Shown here: in pieces, positions 1 to 9,206 of the stretch | How the letters are laid out: each line of letters starts with the position of its first letter | Position numbering within the stretch: the first letter of the stretch is position 1 | From: Chitinophaga ginsengisoli | Lineage (GTDB): Bacteria > Bacteroidota > Bacteroidia > Chitinophagales > Chitinophagaceae | Assembly (NCBI RefSeq): GCF_003014595.1 | Contig: NZ_PYGK01000005.1 | Coordinates: forward strand, 124,001 to 188,000 | Length of the DNA stretch: 64,000 nucleotides | Reading direction: 5' to 3' | Translations under genes and position numbers: made by a program | The notes under the pieces: generated by a model | Databases searched by the model: none | What the model was told of the DNA's origin: nothing | What the model saw: only the letters and a program-made list of their open reading frames with translations

Positions 1-606
1 GCCGAGAAAATGCAATCGCTGCGTTTGAAGGATGGTATTGGTGAAACCGTATCGACAGATGTAGTTCGCCTGCTGGCCGACGTAGGCGACTATGAAGGTT
101 TTGAAGTAGTGGAAATGACGGGTAACAACTATACCGCTTACAAACCGATGGTGAATGTGGAAGCGGTGATGGATGATGCGTATTTTACAAATGACATCAA
201 TCCGTTGTTGTATGCCAACTATCCTATCAATAACGAAATATTCATTCAGAAACGTAACACAGGCGAATTCGGCGTAGCGCCAAGCAAGGCCTTTATATTG
301 ATGCCTACTTACCTGGCAGAAGCATCTACCGGTAAGGTGACCAGCTGGATAAAGACAAGGCTGCCGTACCTGTACAATCTTCCGGATGTATACAACCTGG
401 ACTTCAACGAACTGCAGTATAAGGTAGTGAACAGGTTCATGGGCACAGCAGATGCACCGAAATATGCGTACCTGATAAACGGACATTTCCCTTTCATACG
501 GTACGGTGCTTACAAAGTGAAATACCAATATGTGCTGCCTGACGGGACTAAAACCAGCAGCGCTGTATTCAATTATCATAATCCATTTAAAACAACCGGC
601 TTCTAA
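1..606 (+). CDS. C-terminal part of an unrecognised protein (5' end outside window)
   Basis: The frame is open from the first base, and the first ATG at 10 is preceded by in-frame sense codons, so this is probably the 3' end of a longer gene. About 200 residues are visible, rich in Tyr, Asn and Phe. I do not recognise a family and see no T9SS sorting motif at the end, which reads NPFKTTGF. Its stop codon overlaps the start of the next gene (TAATG), so the two are probably translated together. It belongs to the run of exported cell-surface genes that follows, and a role in the same surface assembly is inference only. Confidence 0.6.
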   Translation, partial: AEKMQSLRLKDGIGETVSTDVVRLLADVGDYEGFEVVEMTGNNYTAYKPMVNVEAVMDDAYFTNDINPLLYANYPINNEIFIQKRNTGEFGVAPSKAFILMPTYLAEASTGKVTSWIKTRLPYLYNLPDVYNLDFNELQYKVVNRFMGTADAPKYAYLINGHFPFIRYGAYKVKYQYVLPDGTKTSSAVFNYHNPFKTTGF

Positions 607-2699
607 TGTATACAATGCGCAGGCTATCTTTTATACTGCTTATACTAATATGTTTTACTGCTGTATCGCGGTTACACGCACAGCATAAAGACAGTGCCGG
701 GATAGCGGTTACCGCCAGGGCCCGTCAGCACAGCATATTGCTGCGATGGGGCATGACCACCTCCCGTGCCTGGAAGCTCGGTAATCAATACGGTTTTCAG
801 CTTACCCGTTATACCGTTACCCGGGATGGGAAGTTATTGTCATCGCCGGAGGCCAAAGTATTGAATACGCAACCACTGCGGCCTAAACCATTAAACGACT
901 GGGAAAAAATAGTACAGCAGAACCAATATGCGGCCATCATTGCACAGGCATTGTACGGTAAGGACTTTGAAGTAGGCGGTGGCGGTAATAATGGCATCGC
1001 AAGTATCATGGCACAATCGGCAGAACAGGAGCAGCGTTTTTCACTCTCCCTGTATGCCGCAGATAATAGCTTTGAAGCCGCTGTAATGGCAGGATGGGGC
1101 TGGGAAGATAAAGAAGCGCGTCCCAATGAGAAATACCTGTACCGGGTTATTTCGCTCGCGCCAAAAGAGCGCGTAGCTATAGATTCCGGAGGGGTATTTA
1201 TAGGCATACAGGACTATGCACCACTACCGGTACCCGGAGATGTAGGAGCCGTGTTTGGCGATAAACAGGTAGCACTTAGCTGGGATTACAGCGTGTTGAA
1301 ACACTACTATACTTCCTGGATAGTAGAACGTTCTAAAGATGGTGGTAAGACCTTTGAACCGGCCCGCTCGCTGCCGGTGACCAACATCAATGAAAAAGAG
1401 AACAGGCCTTCTTCCCGCATGTATTTTATTGACTCGCTGGAAGATAACAATACGGTGTACCAGTTCAGGGTGAGAGGTATTTCCGCATTTGGCGAAAAAG
1501 GACCTCCTTCTGCAGTGACTACCGGTAAAGGCAGGCATGTGTTGATCTATGTGCCGAACATCCGCAGTAACCAGATCTCTGCACAGGGGAAAATGACACT
1601 TACCTGGGATTTTGAAACTGCGGGTAACCCTTTGATCAAAGGTTTTGCATTAAATCAGGCTGAACGCGAAGGAGGGCCTTATAAAACTGTACTGGCAAAT
1701 ATTACCCCCGATCAGCGCAGCCTGCAATACGACCAGCTGTTTCCTTCCAACTATTTCACCATTACGGCTATTGCCAAAGAAGGAGAATCGACCACCTCTT
1801 TCCCTGTGCTGGTGCAGCCGGTTGATTCTACTCCGCCTGCGCCGCCTGTTGGATTGGCTGGTACTGTAGACAGCAATGGCGTGGTAACACTGACCTGGAA
1901 AGCCAATGTGGAAAAGGATATGCTGGGGTACAAAGTTTTCCGCGCCGGCAGGCTGCATGAGGAATTATCTCCCTTAGTGGACTCTATCTATATGAAGACC
2001 GTTTATAAAGACACTGTTCCTATAAAATTCCTGAACAGTAAAGTATATTATGCGGTAGCTGCATTAGATAAACGCTATAACCAATCCGCTTATTCCGCAG
2101 TCCTGGAGCTAAAGAAACCGGATGTGATACCGCCTACTTCACCGGTGTTCGCTGCTTATAAAGTAGTAGATGGCCAGGTACAATTATCCTGGGTGAACAG
2201 CGGTGATGAAGATGTAGCAGCGCATCTGCTGTACCGGAAAGCCCGCGCAGATTCCAGTCATAAGTGGGTATTGCTGCAGACATTCCGCGACGGCACGCAC
2301 TATTACGCAGACCAGTTGATTGAAGAAGGACAGACCTATACTTATATCCTGATGGCGAAAGACAGCAGCGGCCTGGAATCGCCGCCTACTCAGCCTATTA
2401 CTGTAACAATACCTGCTAACCCGAATGCCATCAGTATAAAAACACTGAATGCATATGTGAACAGGGAGCAGCGTTACATTGAACTATCCTGGAAAGACAG
2501 CAACACCGGTATAAACGAATACCAGTTGTATAAAGGAGCAGGCGGTCAACCCCTGAGCCTTTGGAAAGTAGTGCCGGCAAACGTGAAAACGGTTGTAGAT
2601 GAATCGCTGAAGATCAATACCGCCTATGAGTATGGCGTACGCGCTGTGAACAAAAACGGTCTGAGCGGCCCGCTCAAAAAGGTTAAAACAGATTATTAA
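606..2699 (+). CDS. Exported multi-domain fibronectin type III protein
   Basis: A 697-residue protein with an N-terminal signal peptide (hydrophobic run around residues 8-20, then Ala-Gln at the predicted cleavage site). From about residue 205 to the end it has a chain of fibronectin type III-like modules, seen as repeated proline-led linkers, V-x-L-x-W strands and Y-x-Y or Y-x-V-x-A strands. The clearest modules lie near 205-310, 410-500, 505-605 and 605-697. Such modules build extracellular or periplasmic scaffolds. The start overlaps the upstream stop (TAATG); a second ATG at 615 is a plausible alternative start. No T9SS C-terminal domain is seen. The last 225 bp of this gene recur in decayed form downstream (3255-3480), showing that a tandem duplication began inside it. 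Confidence 0.85.
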   Translation: MYTMRRLSFILLILICFTAVSRLHAQHKDSAGIAVTARARQHSILLRWGMTTSRAWKLGNQYGFQLTRYTVTRDGKLLSSPEAKVLNTQPLRPKPLNDWEKIVQQNQYAAIIAQALYGKDFEVGGGGNNGIASIMAQSAEQEQRFSLSLYAADNSFEAAVMAGWGWEDKEARPNEKYLYRVISLAPKERVAIDSGGVFIGIQDYAPLPVPGDVGAVFGDKQVALSWDYSVLKHYYTSWIVERSKDGGKTFEPARSLPVTNINEKENRPSSRMYFIDSLEDNNTVYQFRVRGISAFGEKGPPSAVTTGKGRHVLIYVPNIRSNQISAQGKMTLTWDFETAGNPLIKGFALNQAEREGGPYKTVLANITPDQRSLQYDQLFPSNYFTITAIAKEGESTTSFPVLVQPVDSTPPAPPVGLAGTVDSNGVVTLTWKANVEKDMLGYKVFRAGRLHEELSPLVDSIYMKTVYKDTVPIKFLNSKVYYAVAALDKRYNQSAYSAVLELKKPDVIPPTSPVFAAYKVVDGQVQLSWVNSGDEDVAAHLLYRKARADSSHKWVLLQTFRDGTHYYADQLIEEGQTYTYILMAKDSSGLESPPTQPITVTIPANPNAISIKTLNAYVNREQRYIELSWKDSNTGINEYQLYKGAGGQPLSLWKVVPANVKTVVDESLKINTAYEYGVRAVNKNGLSGPLKKVKTDY

Positions 2700-2719
2700 T
2701 ACCTATATACCTTTTATTT

Positions 2720-3283
2720 ATGAGAACCATGACACAAAGAGCCCTATTGTTGTTATTCCTTCCCCTGCTGGCGTTTACAGGCAGGCTGTCTGCGCAGAAC
2801 GCAACAGCGTACGAACTGACCGTTGATTATGCCATCATGGGCTTCGGCCGTATTGCAACCTGCGACAGCAACTATGAAATAGATGCTATTATGCAGAATG
2901 GCAGTACGAGCCTTATCGCCTTTGGATCGCTGGATGGTCTAAACGTTGGCGAGGTGCGGTATTTTCCTCCACAGACTATCACTTTTACCTCGGACAATCC
3001 GGTAACACGGATCGCAATATGGAGCAAACGGAAAATCAGCTGTAGCAAAACCGCGGATGCTGGTGAAAGAGACTACTCTCTTCCGGCGGGAAATATTACA
3101 TGGTTTGATGTGAACGTTGGCGGTTTATTTACTGGCTATGACCTTGAGTCTAATATGCATATAACCATTAAGCCTGCGCTCATAACAACAGCGATTCCCA
3201 CCAACGGGAATGTCATCAACAGAACAGGCAGCGCCCTGCATGATGCTCCGAAAACATTCGTTGAATTATCCCGGGAAAGATAA
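2720..3283 (+). pseudogene. Truncated duplicate of the SprB-repeat protein N-terminus
   Basis: An open frame of 187 codons whose protein matches the first ~220 residues of the 1450-residue protein at 3502. It shares the signal peptide pattern (ALLLLFLPLLAFTGRLSAQN) and the blocks TITFTSDN, SCSKT and VINRTGS. It lacks an internal 38-codon segment, and its last ~10 codons (VELSRER then stop) are not SprB-protein sequence but derive from the duplicated fibronectin gene, so the reading frame ends on a duplication junction. It keeps a signal peptide and intact frame, so a short secreted product is possible. The architecture still says it is a by-product of tandem duplication rather than an independent gene. 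Confidence 0.75.
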
Positions 3284-3480
3284 TAACGCGGAATAAACGA
3301 ATAGCAGTTATACTCAGTGGCTGGTGAACGGCCGCTGAGTTGCTGAAAGATAGCTACGGCAAATGTGAAAATGACCGAAGACGAATCGCTGAAGATTCAA
3401 CACCGTTTATGAGTAAGGCGTACGCGCTGTGAACAAAGACGGTCTGAGCAGGCCCGCTCAGAAAAGTTAAAACAAGTTAA
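3255..3480 (+). pseudogene. Decayed copy of the fibronectin gene 3' end
   Basis: This stretch aligns with 2475-2699, the last ~75 codons of the fibronectin protein, but contains frameshifts and in-frame stops. An example is 'aaacgaatagcag' where the intact gene has 'aaacgaataccag'. It has no start codon of its own. It explains the otherwise unaccounted 218-base gap between the truncated duplicate and the SprB-repeat gene. Confidence 0.85.
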
Positions 3481-3501
3481 ATCCCTGCATACTTTTTACT
3501 T

Positions 3502-6500
3502 ATGCGACCAATGATAAAAAGAGCCCTATTCCTGTTATTACTTCCCCTGCTGGTGTTTACCAGCAGGCTATCCGCGCAGAACCCAACGGCGGTGTATGAG
3601 CTGACCGTGAAATGCGACATTATGGGCTTCGGCACAGCAACCTGCGGTAGTCTCTATGAAGTATATGCCATTATGGACTACGGTGGTTCAAGGCTTATCT
3701 CCTCCGGATCCCTGGACGGTATCCCCGATGGCACACCATGGTATTTTCCCGCCAAGACGATCACCTTTACGTCAGACAATATGGTAAAAGGGATTGCAGT
3801 ATATGGCAAGCGGAAATCCAGCTGCAGCAAAACCCAGGAATCAAAGGAACTGGATTATATGTTCCCGGCGGGCGATCGTACCTGTTTTAGCACCAGGGTG
3901 GGTGGGATGTTTGCTGGTTATCATTCTGAGTCTACGCTGTTTATAGATGTTAAACCTGTGTCCAAGGTATATGAATTACAGCTCCAGACAACGGAAGTAT
4001 ATCCCGGCAATGTGCAGCTAAACTATAACGTGACTGCTCATTATACAGATGGCACACAGGACGAGATATTCGCGTTTATATCGACTGCGCTTCAAGGCAA
4101 TGGGGATGTCATCAACAGGACAGGCAGCGTCATACACAGCACCCCAAAGACAATAGCATCCATAGAAGTTTCCAGCGAGAAGATTCGAGGCGGCTTTTGG
4201 CCAATTGTAAAGGATACGAAGACCTTTCCTGTCAGTCATACAGGTCTGGAATTTGACGGGAATATTGATAACCCGTTTGTCTCATTGATGGACGAGAGCA
4301 GTAAAATCCATGTGACCTATAAAGAGGTCGTGAATGACCTGGTATATGACGGACAAGGATCCTATATACTACCTACTGACGCTGAGATCAAGATCATTGG
4401 CACCCCGGGGATACCTAACCAGCAATACCTCTGGCAATACCTGGACTATAATGGCATTTGGCAAAACGCCCCGGCCAACAAGCAGGGATCCAACGTGCTT
4501 CAAGTTTCCGCCCGAAGTCTTTTTGGAAATGATTGGGAAAAATATCTCGCCAAACACGTACTGGTTAGAATGTTACCTGCCTGCGCGCAGGACCGGCCAT
4601 CCGCCATGATTACGTTGGAGTGCCGCCTGGAAGCGCCGCACATTACAAGCATCATTCCTAGGAAGATATCCTGTAACGGCGCTAATGACGGCGGTTTTAC
4701 ACTCATCTTTGACCGTGAGGCGCATACTGGTGAGACCATAAACGTAGAAATCAAGGACCTGAAAAACGTTGTCGGTGGGACTAAACCCAATCAGACAGGT
4801 GTTACGATGGGGCCAGACAAGACTTATACCTGGCCTTTAAATACGCTTCCCGCCACCACCTACCGGGTAAAGGTGACAGGGGATATTAATAACACCCCCA
4901 CTTACAGCGACGGAAGCACGTTTGACTTCCAGCTGGATGAACCCACACCGGTCATCTTCTCTACACCCGCTCCTATTGCTGTAAAATGTTACGACGGTAG
5001 CGATGGCGGCATCAACCTTAACATTAATGGCGGCGCAGGTGGTTATGTAGCGTCGTATAAAGGGGTTGCGGATGTTGATTATCTCACGCAGCCATTCACC
5101 GCGAACACCATAACAGGCCTCGCCAAGGGAGATTACCTGATAAAGGTAAAAGACCAGAACGGATGTGCCGGTAAGACAACTGCGGGAGACGAAGAAATGA
5201 GCTTCAGTGTTAAACAACCTGACGCACCACTTGGGGTGGATGCTACTACTATCACGGACCCTAAGGCATTCGGATATACAGATGGCAGCATTACTGTTCA
5301 TCTGAAGGGCGGCACGCCCAAGCCGGATGGCTCCTACGATGTTGAATGGCGGAAGGCTGATGGTACCTTGTTAACACCCGTAAATACTGTAGATGGCAAT
5401 GGCATCTATACCACCACTATCAACAACCAGCCTGACGGCGATTACACCCTGACTGTCACGGACGGCAACTATAATGCGGCTGCCACCAACGGCAGGACAG
5501 GCTGTACGCTCAATAATACATTTAAACTGACACAGCCACCGCCATTAGTAGCTAACATACAGATCACAGACAGCGTTAGCTGTAATGGCAAGAGTGATGG
5601 TACGCTGACCGCAATCATAAGCGGCGGTATGCCATTTAAAACCCTGCCTCACTACACCTATGAATGGTACCAGATAACGAATGGCGTGGCTGTATCTATC
5701 GGACAAACGGATAGCACCGCCGTTGACCTGCCCGCTGGTCTGTACCTGGTAAAGGCAACAGATGCCAATGGTATCAGTATATTATCCGATACAACAGACC
5801 TCGTAGATCCGACCTCCTTACAGGTACAATTCAACACCACACCAGCTACCTGTTACGATGGCAGCAATGGGGCGCTGCAGGCACTCGTAAGCGGCGGTAC
5901 AACACCATACCGGTACAACTGGAGCAATGGCAGCCAGCAGGCTTATAATCCGGGTCTGCACGCCGGTACATATACAGTGAATATAACTGACTATCATGGA
6001 TGTCCCTTGTCAGGCGATTCCGCAGTGGAACAACCTGCTGCTCCGCTACAGATAGTACAGCAGGTATTAACCCAACCTCTTGCCAACGGTTACTCAGATG
6101 GTAGCATTAAGATACTGTTGCAAGGTGGTACCGCTAATGCAGACGGCAGCTATAACGTTAGCTGGCAAAAGGCAGACGGTACACCGCTGGGTAGTGGCGT
6201 GGGGCAGGTAGTGGCTGGTGTTTATGAAAACGTGCTGTCAGGCATACCAGCAGGCGATTACAAGGCTATTATTACAGATGCGCAATATACCGGTCCGGAC
6301 CTGAATATGCAGGGTTGTACGTTGACAGGAGAGTTCCCGCTGAAGGAGCCACCTCCATTAGTCGTAACCATCGCGGAGCGGCGTTATGTATCCTGTAAAG
6401 GAGCTGCCGATGGCGTGCTGGCTGCTACCGCTGACGGTGGCGTACGCATAAACGGTCCGCTGCCATACCGCTTTGCATGGTATAAGAAGGGGAGTGGTGG

Positions 6501-7854
6501 TTATAGCGCTATCGGTCAGACAACACCATCAGCCAGCGGATTAACGACCGGTATCTATAAAGTGATCATTACAGACGCAAATAATATTGATAAAACATCG
6601 GATTCCTTCCTGCTTGTTGAACCAGACCTGCTGCAGGTGCAGCTGGCCACTACACCGGTGACCTGTGCCAGCGGACAGGATGGCGCGGTAACTACCACCG
6701 TTAGCGGTGGCACAGGACCTTTCCGCTATGAATGGACGAATGGTGAAACCACCAGCAATATCAGCAACTTAACAGAAGGCTCTTACCTGGTGTTTGTAAC
6801 AGACGCACGTGGTTGTGAAGCACAAAACAATGCAGATGTATTTATACCAAACGGCATTGTGGTAAATGCAGACATCACTGCACCTATTTGCGCGGGTAGT
6901 GGCGATGGCGCCATTAATGCGCAGATCAGCGGAGGTATTCCTCCTTACCGGTATGAATGGAGTAACGGTGCTACCACCAACAGGATAGATCAGCTGAAGG
7001 CAGGCAAATACATACTTACTGTCCAGGATGCGAACAATTGTAAACGTGTGCAGACTTTCAATCTGCCGGACCCAACGCCATTACAGGTGTTACTGGGCGC
7101 CGACAAAACACTCTGTAACAGTCAGACCTATACAATAAATGCTGCTATTGCAGATCCTGCGGCTACTTATACCTGGGGCGGCGAGCCAGCCTTCCAGGCT
7201 ACTACGCCATCTGTGACGCTCAATCAGAGCGGGCAGTATTGGGTAAGCGTTATGGATGGTAAAGGTTGTATAGGCCGTGATACGATCAACATACAACAAC
7301 TGAAAACGGATATCTCTGCAGAGTTTGTGGTATCCACACAGGTATTCCGTAATGAGGAAGTGTCGCTGATCAATATCAGCACCCCTGTACCGGAGCGCAC
7401 TGTATGGGAGATACCAACCAACAAGAACATTACGGTGTTGCAGAACACGCCGCTGCTGGTGGGACTGCGCTTTGCAGATACCGGCGTGTATCATATCACG
7501 CTGCACTCCTATATCGGCAGTTGTGAACAGGTGTTTACCAAAGAGATCGCCGTACTGGAACAACAATCCATGCCAGCTCCCGGAGGCGCACAACAGCCGT
7601 TCATCACGTCGTTTGAAGTATCGCCAAATCCTAACAACGGACAATTCACTGTGCGTGTGACTTTGGATAAAGCAGCAGAGATACGTCTGCGCCTGTTCAA
7701 CATCATCAGCAACCAGTTGGTGAATGACCGTAAGGAAAGCGCTGCTGCGCAATTTAACATCAACTACCAGTTGAATATCACGGCAGGCACTTATGTGCTG
7801 CTGCTGGAAACGCCGCTGGGTAATGTGATAAGGAAGATCATCATCACCCAATAA
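3502..7854 (+). CDS. SprB-repeat cell-surface protein with T9SS type A sorting domain
   Basis: A 1450-residue secreted protein. A signal peptide covers residues ~1-25 (ends LSAQN). Residues ~26-390 form an unrecognised beta-rich head. Residues ~390-1230 carry seven SprB-type repeats, each opening with a Cys followed by a D-G pair and ending in G-G: CNGANDGG, CYDGSDGG, CNGKSDG, CYDGSNG, CKGAADG, CASGQDG, CAGSGDG. The last ~80 residues (from SPNPNNGQF) form a type A C-terminal sorting domain, which in this phylum directs export by the type IX system and surface attachment. SprB repeats are known from the Flavobacterium gliding adhesin. A long unit of ~272 residues (near 573-844 and 845-1116) is itself repeated. 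It lies between the fibronectin gene and the PKD lipoprotein, six bases from the latter. Confidence 0.92.
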   Translation: MRPMIKRALFLLLLPLLVFTSRLSAQNPTAVYELTVKCDIMGFGTATCGSLYEVYAIMDYGGSRLISSGSLDGIPDGTPWYFPAKTITFTSDNMVKGIAVYGKRKSSCSKTQESKELDYMFPAGDRTCFSTRVGGMFAGYHSESTLFIDVKPVSKVYELQLQTTEVYPGNVQLNYNVTAHYTDGTQDEIFAFISTALQGNGDVINRTGSVIHSTPKTIASIEVSSEKIRGGFWPIVKDTKTFPVSHTGLEFDGNIDNPFVSLMDESSKIHVTYKEVVNDLVYDGQGSYILPTDAEIKIIGTPGIPNQQYLWQYLDYNGIWQNAPANKQGSNVLQVSARSLFGNDWEKYLAKHVLVRMLPACAQDRPSAMITLECRLEAPHITSIIPRKISCNGANDGGFTLIFDREAHTGETINVEIKDLKNVVGGTKPNQTGVTMGPDKTYTWPLNTLPATTYRVKVTGDINNTPTYSDGSTFDFQLDEPTPVIFSTPAPIAVKCYDGSDGGINLNINGGAGGYVASYKGVADVDYLTQPFTANTITGLAKGDYLIKVKDQNGCAGKTTAGDEEMSFSVKQPDAPLGVDATTITDPKAFGYTDGSITVHLKGGTPKPDGSYDVEWRKADGTLLTPVNTVDGNGIYTTTINNQPDGDYTLTVTDGNYNAAATNGRTGCTLNNTFKLTQPPPLVANIQITDSVSCNGKSDGTLTAIISGGMPFKTLPHYTYEWYQITNGVAVSIGQTDSTAVDLPAGLYLVKATDANGISILSDTTDLVDPTSLQVQFNTTPATCYDGSNGALQALVSGGTTPYRYNWSNGSQQAYNPGLHAGTYTVNITDYHGCPLSGDSAVEQPAAPLQIVQQVLTQPLANGYSDGSIKILLQGGTANADGSYNVSWQKADGTPLGSGVGQVVAGVYENVLSGIPAGDYKAIITDAQYTGPDLNMQGCTLTGEFPLKEPPPLVVTIAERRYVSCKGAADGVLAATADGGVRINGPLPYRFAWYKKGSGGYSAIGQTTPSASGLTTGIYKVIITDANNIDKTSDSFLLVEPDLLQVQLATTPVTCASGQDGAVTTTVSGGTGPFRYEWTNGETTSNISNLTEGSYLVFVTDARGCEAQNNADVFIPNGIVVNADITAPICAGSGDGAINAQISGGIPPYRYEWSNGATTNRIDQLKAGKYILTVQDANNCKRVQTFNLPDPTPLQVLLGADKTLCNSQTYTINAAIADPAATYTWGGEPAFQATTPSVTLNQSGQYWVSVMDGKGCIGRDTINIQQLKTDISAEFVVSTQVFRNEEVSLINISTPVPERTVWEIPTNKNITVLQNTPLLVGLRFADTGVYHITLHSYIGSCEQVFTKEIAVLEQQSMPAPGGAQQPFITSFEVSPNPNNGQFTVRVTLDKAAEIRLRLFNIISNQLVNDRKESAAAQFNINYQLNITAGTYVLLLETPLGNVIRKIIITQ

Positions 7855-7859
7855 TCACT

Positions 7860-9206
7860 ATGAAGACGAAACTGATATCCTATACTATATTATTCATACT
7901 GCTGCTGGGTGCGTGTTATAAAGAAGTGCCCCGCCCGCTGACGGTAGATTTCGCCTACGTGCTGGCAGACAGCTCGCATACAGTACCGATTTCTGTGAAC
8001 ATCGCCAACCGCAGCGCAGGCGCCACCGGTTTTAAGTGGAGCTTTGAAGGTGGTGAACCAGCAACATCTGACTATGAGAACCCGGGAGCCATCAGCTTTG
8101 CGCAGGCCGGACCGCATAAGATCACGCTGGAAGCCTGGAATGACGACACCCGGAGTAGCAAGACCATCATCCTGCAGCTGGATAGTGCCGTACAGGTCAC
8201 CTTCGATGCAGAGGTACAGGTGAATGATTTTTCGCCCGTACAGGTTAAGCTCACTAACCATACAACAGGCGCCAGCAGTTATAACTGGACTTTCCAGGAC
8301 GGTGATCCTGCCAGTGCCAACACCGCCTTGCCGCCGATGGTGACCTTTACCACACCCGGATCACATACTATTACCCTGCAGGTGAGTAATGGCGGGCAAC
8401 AGTTCACTGCCAGCAAAACCATCACGGTAAAGGCACCCTTGCATACTGACTTTACGCTAAACCCCGGACCTTTCGACGATGACTACGAAGCGCCCCTGAC
8501 AGCAGTACTCGGCGGCAAAAGTGTGAGCTATCTTACACAGCAGTGGCAGTGCGCGGGTGGTGTACTGGATAGCGATACTGCTTCTGCCAATACAGTATAC
8601 TTTGCCAATCCGGGTACCTATACCGTTACATTGACAAATACCAATGGGAAAGGATCAGAGACGGTGAATAAGACCATCACGGTAAAACCTAATTCGCACC
8701 TTCGTACCATCACAGACGTTAGGCTGGGCATCAGCACTGCGCATACAGATATTGGCTGTTTTTATTCTACCCGCTTGCGGAAGGTATACCGTAAGAATGA
8801 TGATCTGACAAAAGAGGGGAAAGAGATTGACCTGGTATTTTTTGGGCTGAGCCGCAGTTTTACCTATAACAAGTTTGTATCGCCGGATTCAGCTACCAGT
8901 TATACTTTCCCTGCCATACCTGGTGCTACGGTAACGCGTTTCATCAACAGGCAGGAACAATGCAATTGCGGCGTATCATTCAGCGTAAGCGATTTTGACA
9001 ACATGCAGACAGATGCTCCTTTGCAATCACTGCAACTGCCGGCTAACGCTATTGGCGGCCTGCAATTTGACCAGACAGTATTACCCCGTATTATATTATT
9101 CCAGACGGCAGATGGCCGTAAGGGCGCCATTAAGATAAAGGACTATGTGCTGGAAGGCAACACAGCCTATATAGTGGCGGATATTAAAGTCCAGAAATAT
9201 GAATAG
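7860..9206 (+). CDS. PKD-domain lipoprotein
   Basis: A 448-residue protein with a lipoprotein signal (lipobox LLGAC, Cys near residue 19). Three PKD-like modules follow in the first ~285 residues, recognised by the W-x-F or W-x-C core and the repeated P-G-x-H/Y-x-I/V-T-L strands (GPHKITLEA, GSHTITLQV, GTYTVTLTN). The C-terminal ~165 residues are unrecognised and contain a CNC pair. PKD modules mediate protein or glycan contacts outside the cytoplasm. The gene starts five bases after the SprB-repeat gene and overlaps the next gene by eight bases, so the three are probably one transcript. Confidence 0.85.
   Translation: MKTKLISYTILFILLLGACYKEVPRPLTVDFAYVLADSSHTVPISVNIANRSAGATGFKWSFEGGEPATSDYENPGAISFAQAGPHKITLEAWNDDTRSSKTIILQLDSAVQVTFDAEVQVNDFSPVQVKLTNHTTGASSYNWTFQDGDPASANTALPPMVTFTTPGSHTITLQVSNGGQQFTASKTITVKAPLHTDFTLNPGPFDDDYEAPLTAVLGGKSVSYLTQQWQCAGGVLDSDTASANTVYFANPGTYTVTLTNTNGKGSETVNKTITVKPNSHLRTITDVRLGISTAHTDIGCFYSTRLRKVYRKNDDLTKEGKEIDLVFFGLSRSFTYNKFVSPDSATSYTFPAIPGATVTRFINRQEQCNCGVSFSVSDFDNMQTDAPLQSLQLPANAIGGLQFDQTVLPRIILFQTADGRKGAIKIKDYVLEGNTAYIVADIKVQKYE

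Larger units (their letters stand above)
2475..4149 (+). repeat. Diverged tandem duplication spanning two genes
   Basis: Copy 1 (about 2475-3254) and copy 2 (about 3255-4149) align end to end at an offset of 780-782 bases over the first three quarters. Each contains the 3' end of the fibronectin gene, the short intergenic spacer and the first ~210 codons of the SprB-repeat gene. Matching landmarks are the 'aaacgaata' stretch near 2516/3296, the 'tacgcgctgtgaacaaa' stretch near 2637/3420, and the two ATG codons at 2720 and 3502. Copy 1 lacks 114 bases (38 codons) relative to copy 2, between 3178 and 3179. The copies have diverged by many substitutions, so the event is not recent. Confidence 0.85.

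Noticed and set aside
7090..7851. A 253-codon minus-strand frame under the SprB-repeat gene
   Set aside because: The plus strand codes for a clear T9SS sorting domain there, and the antisense translation has no signal, domain or start context.
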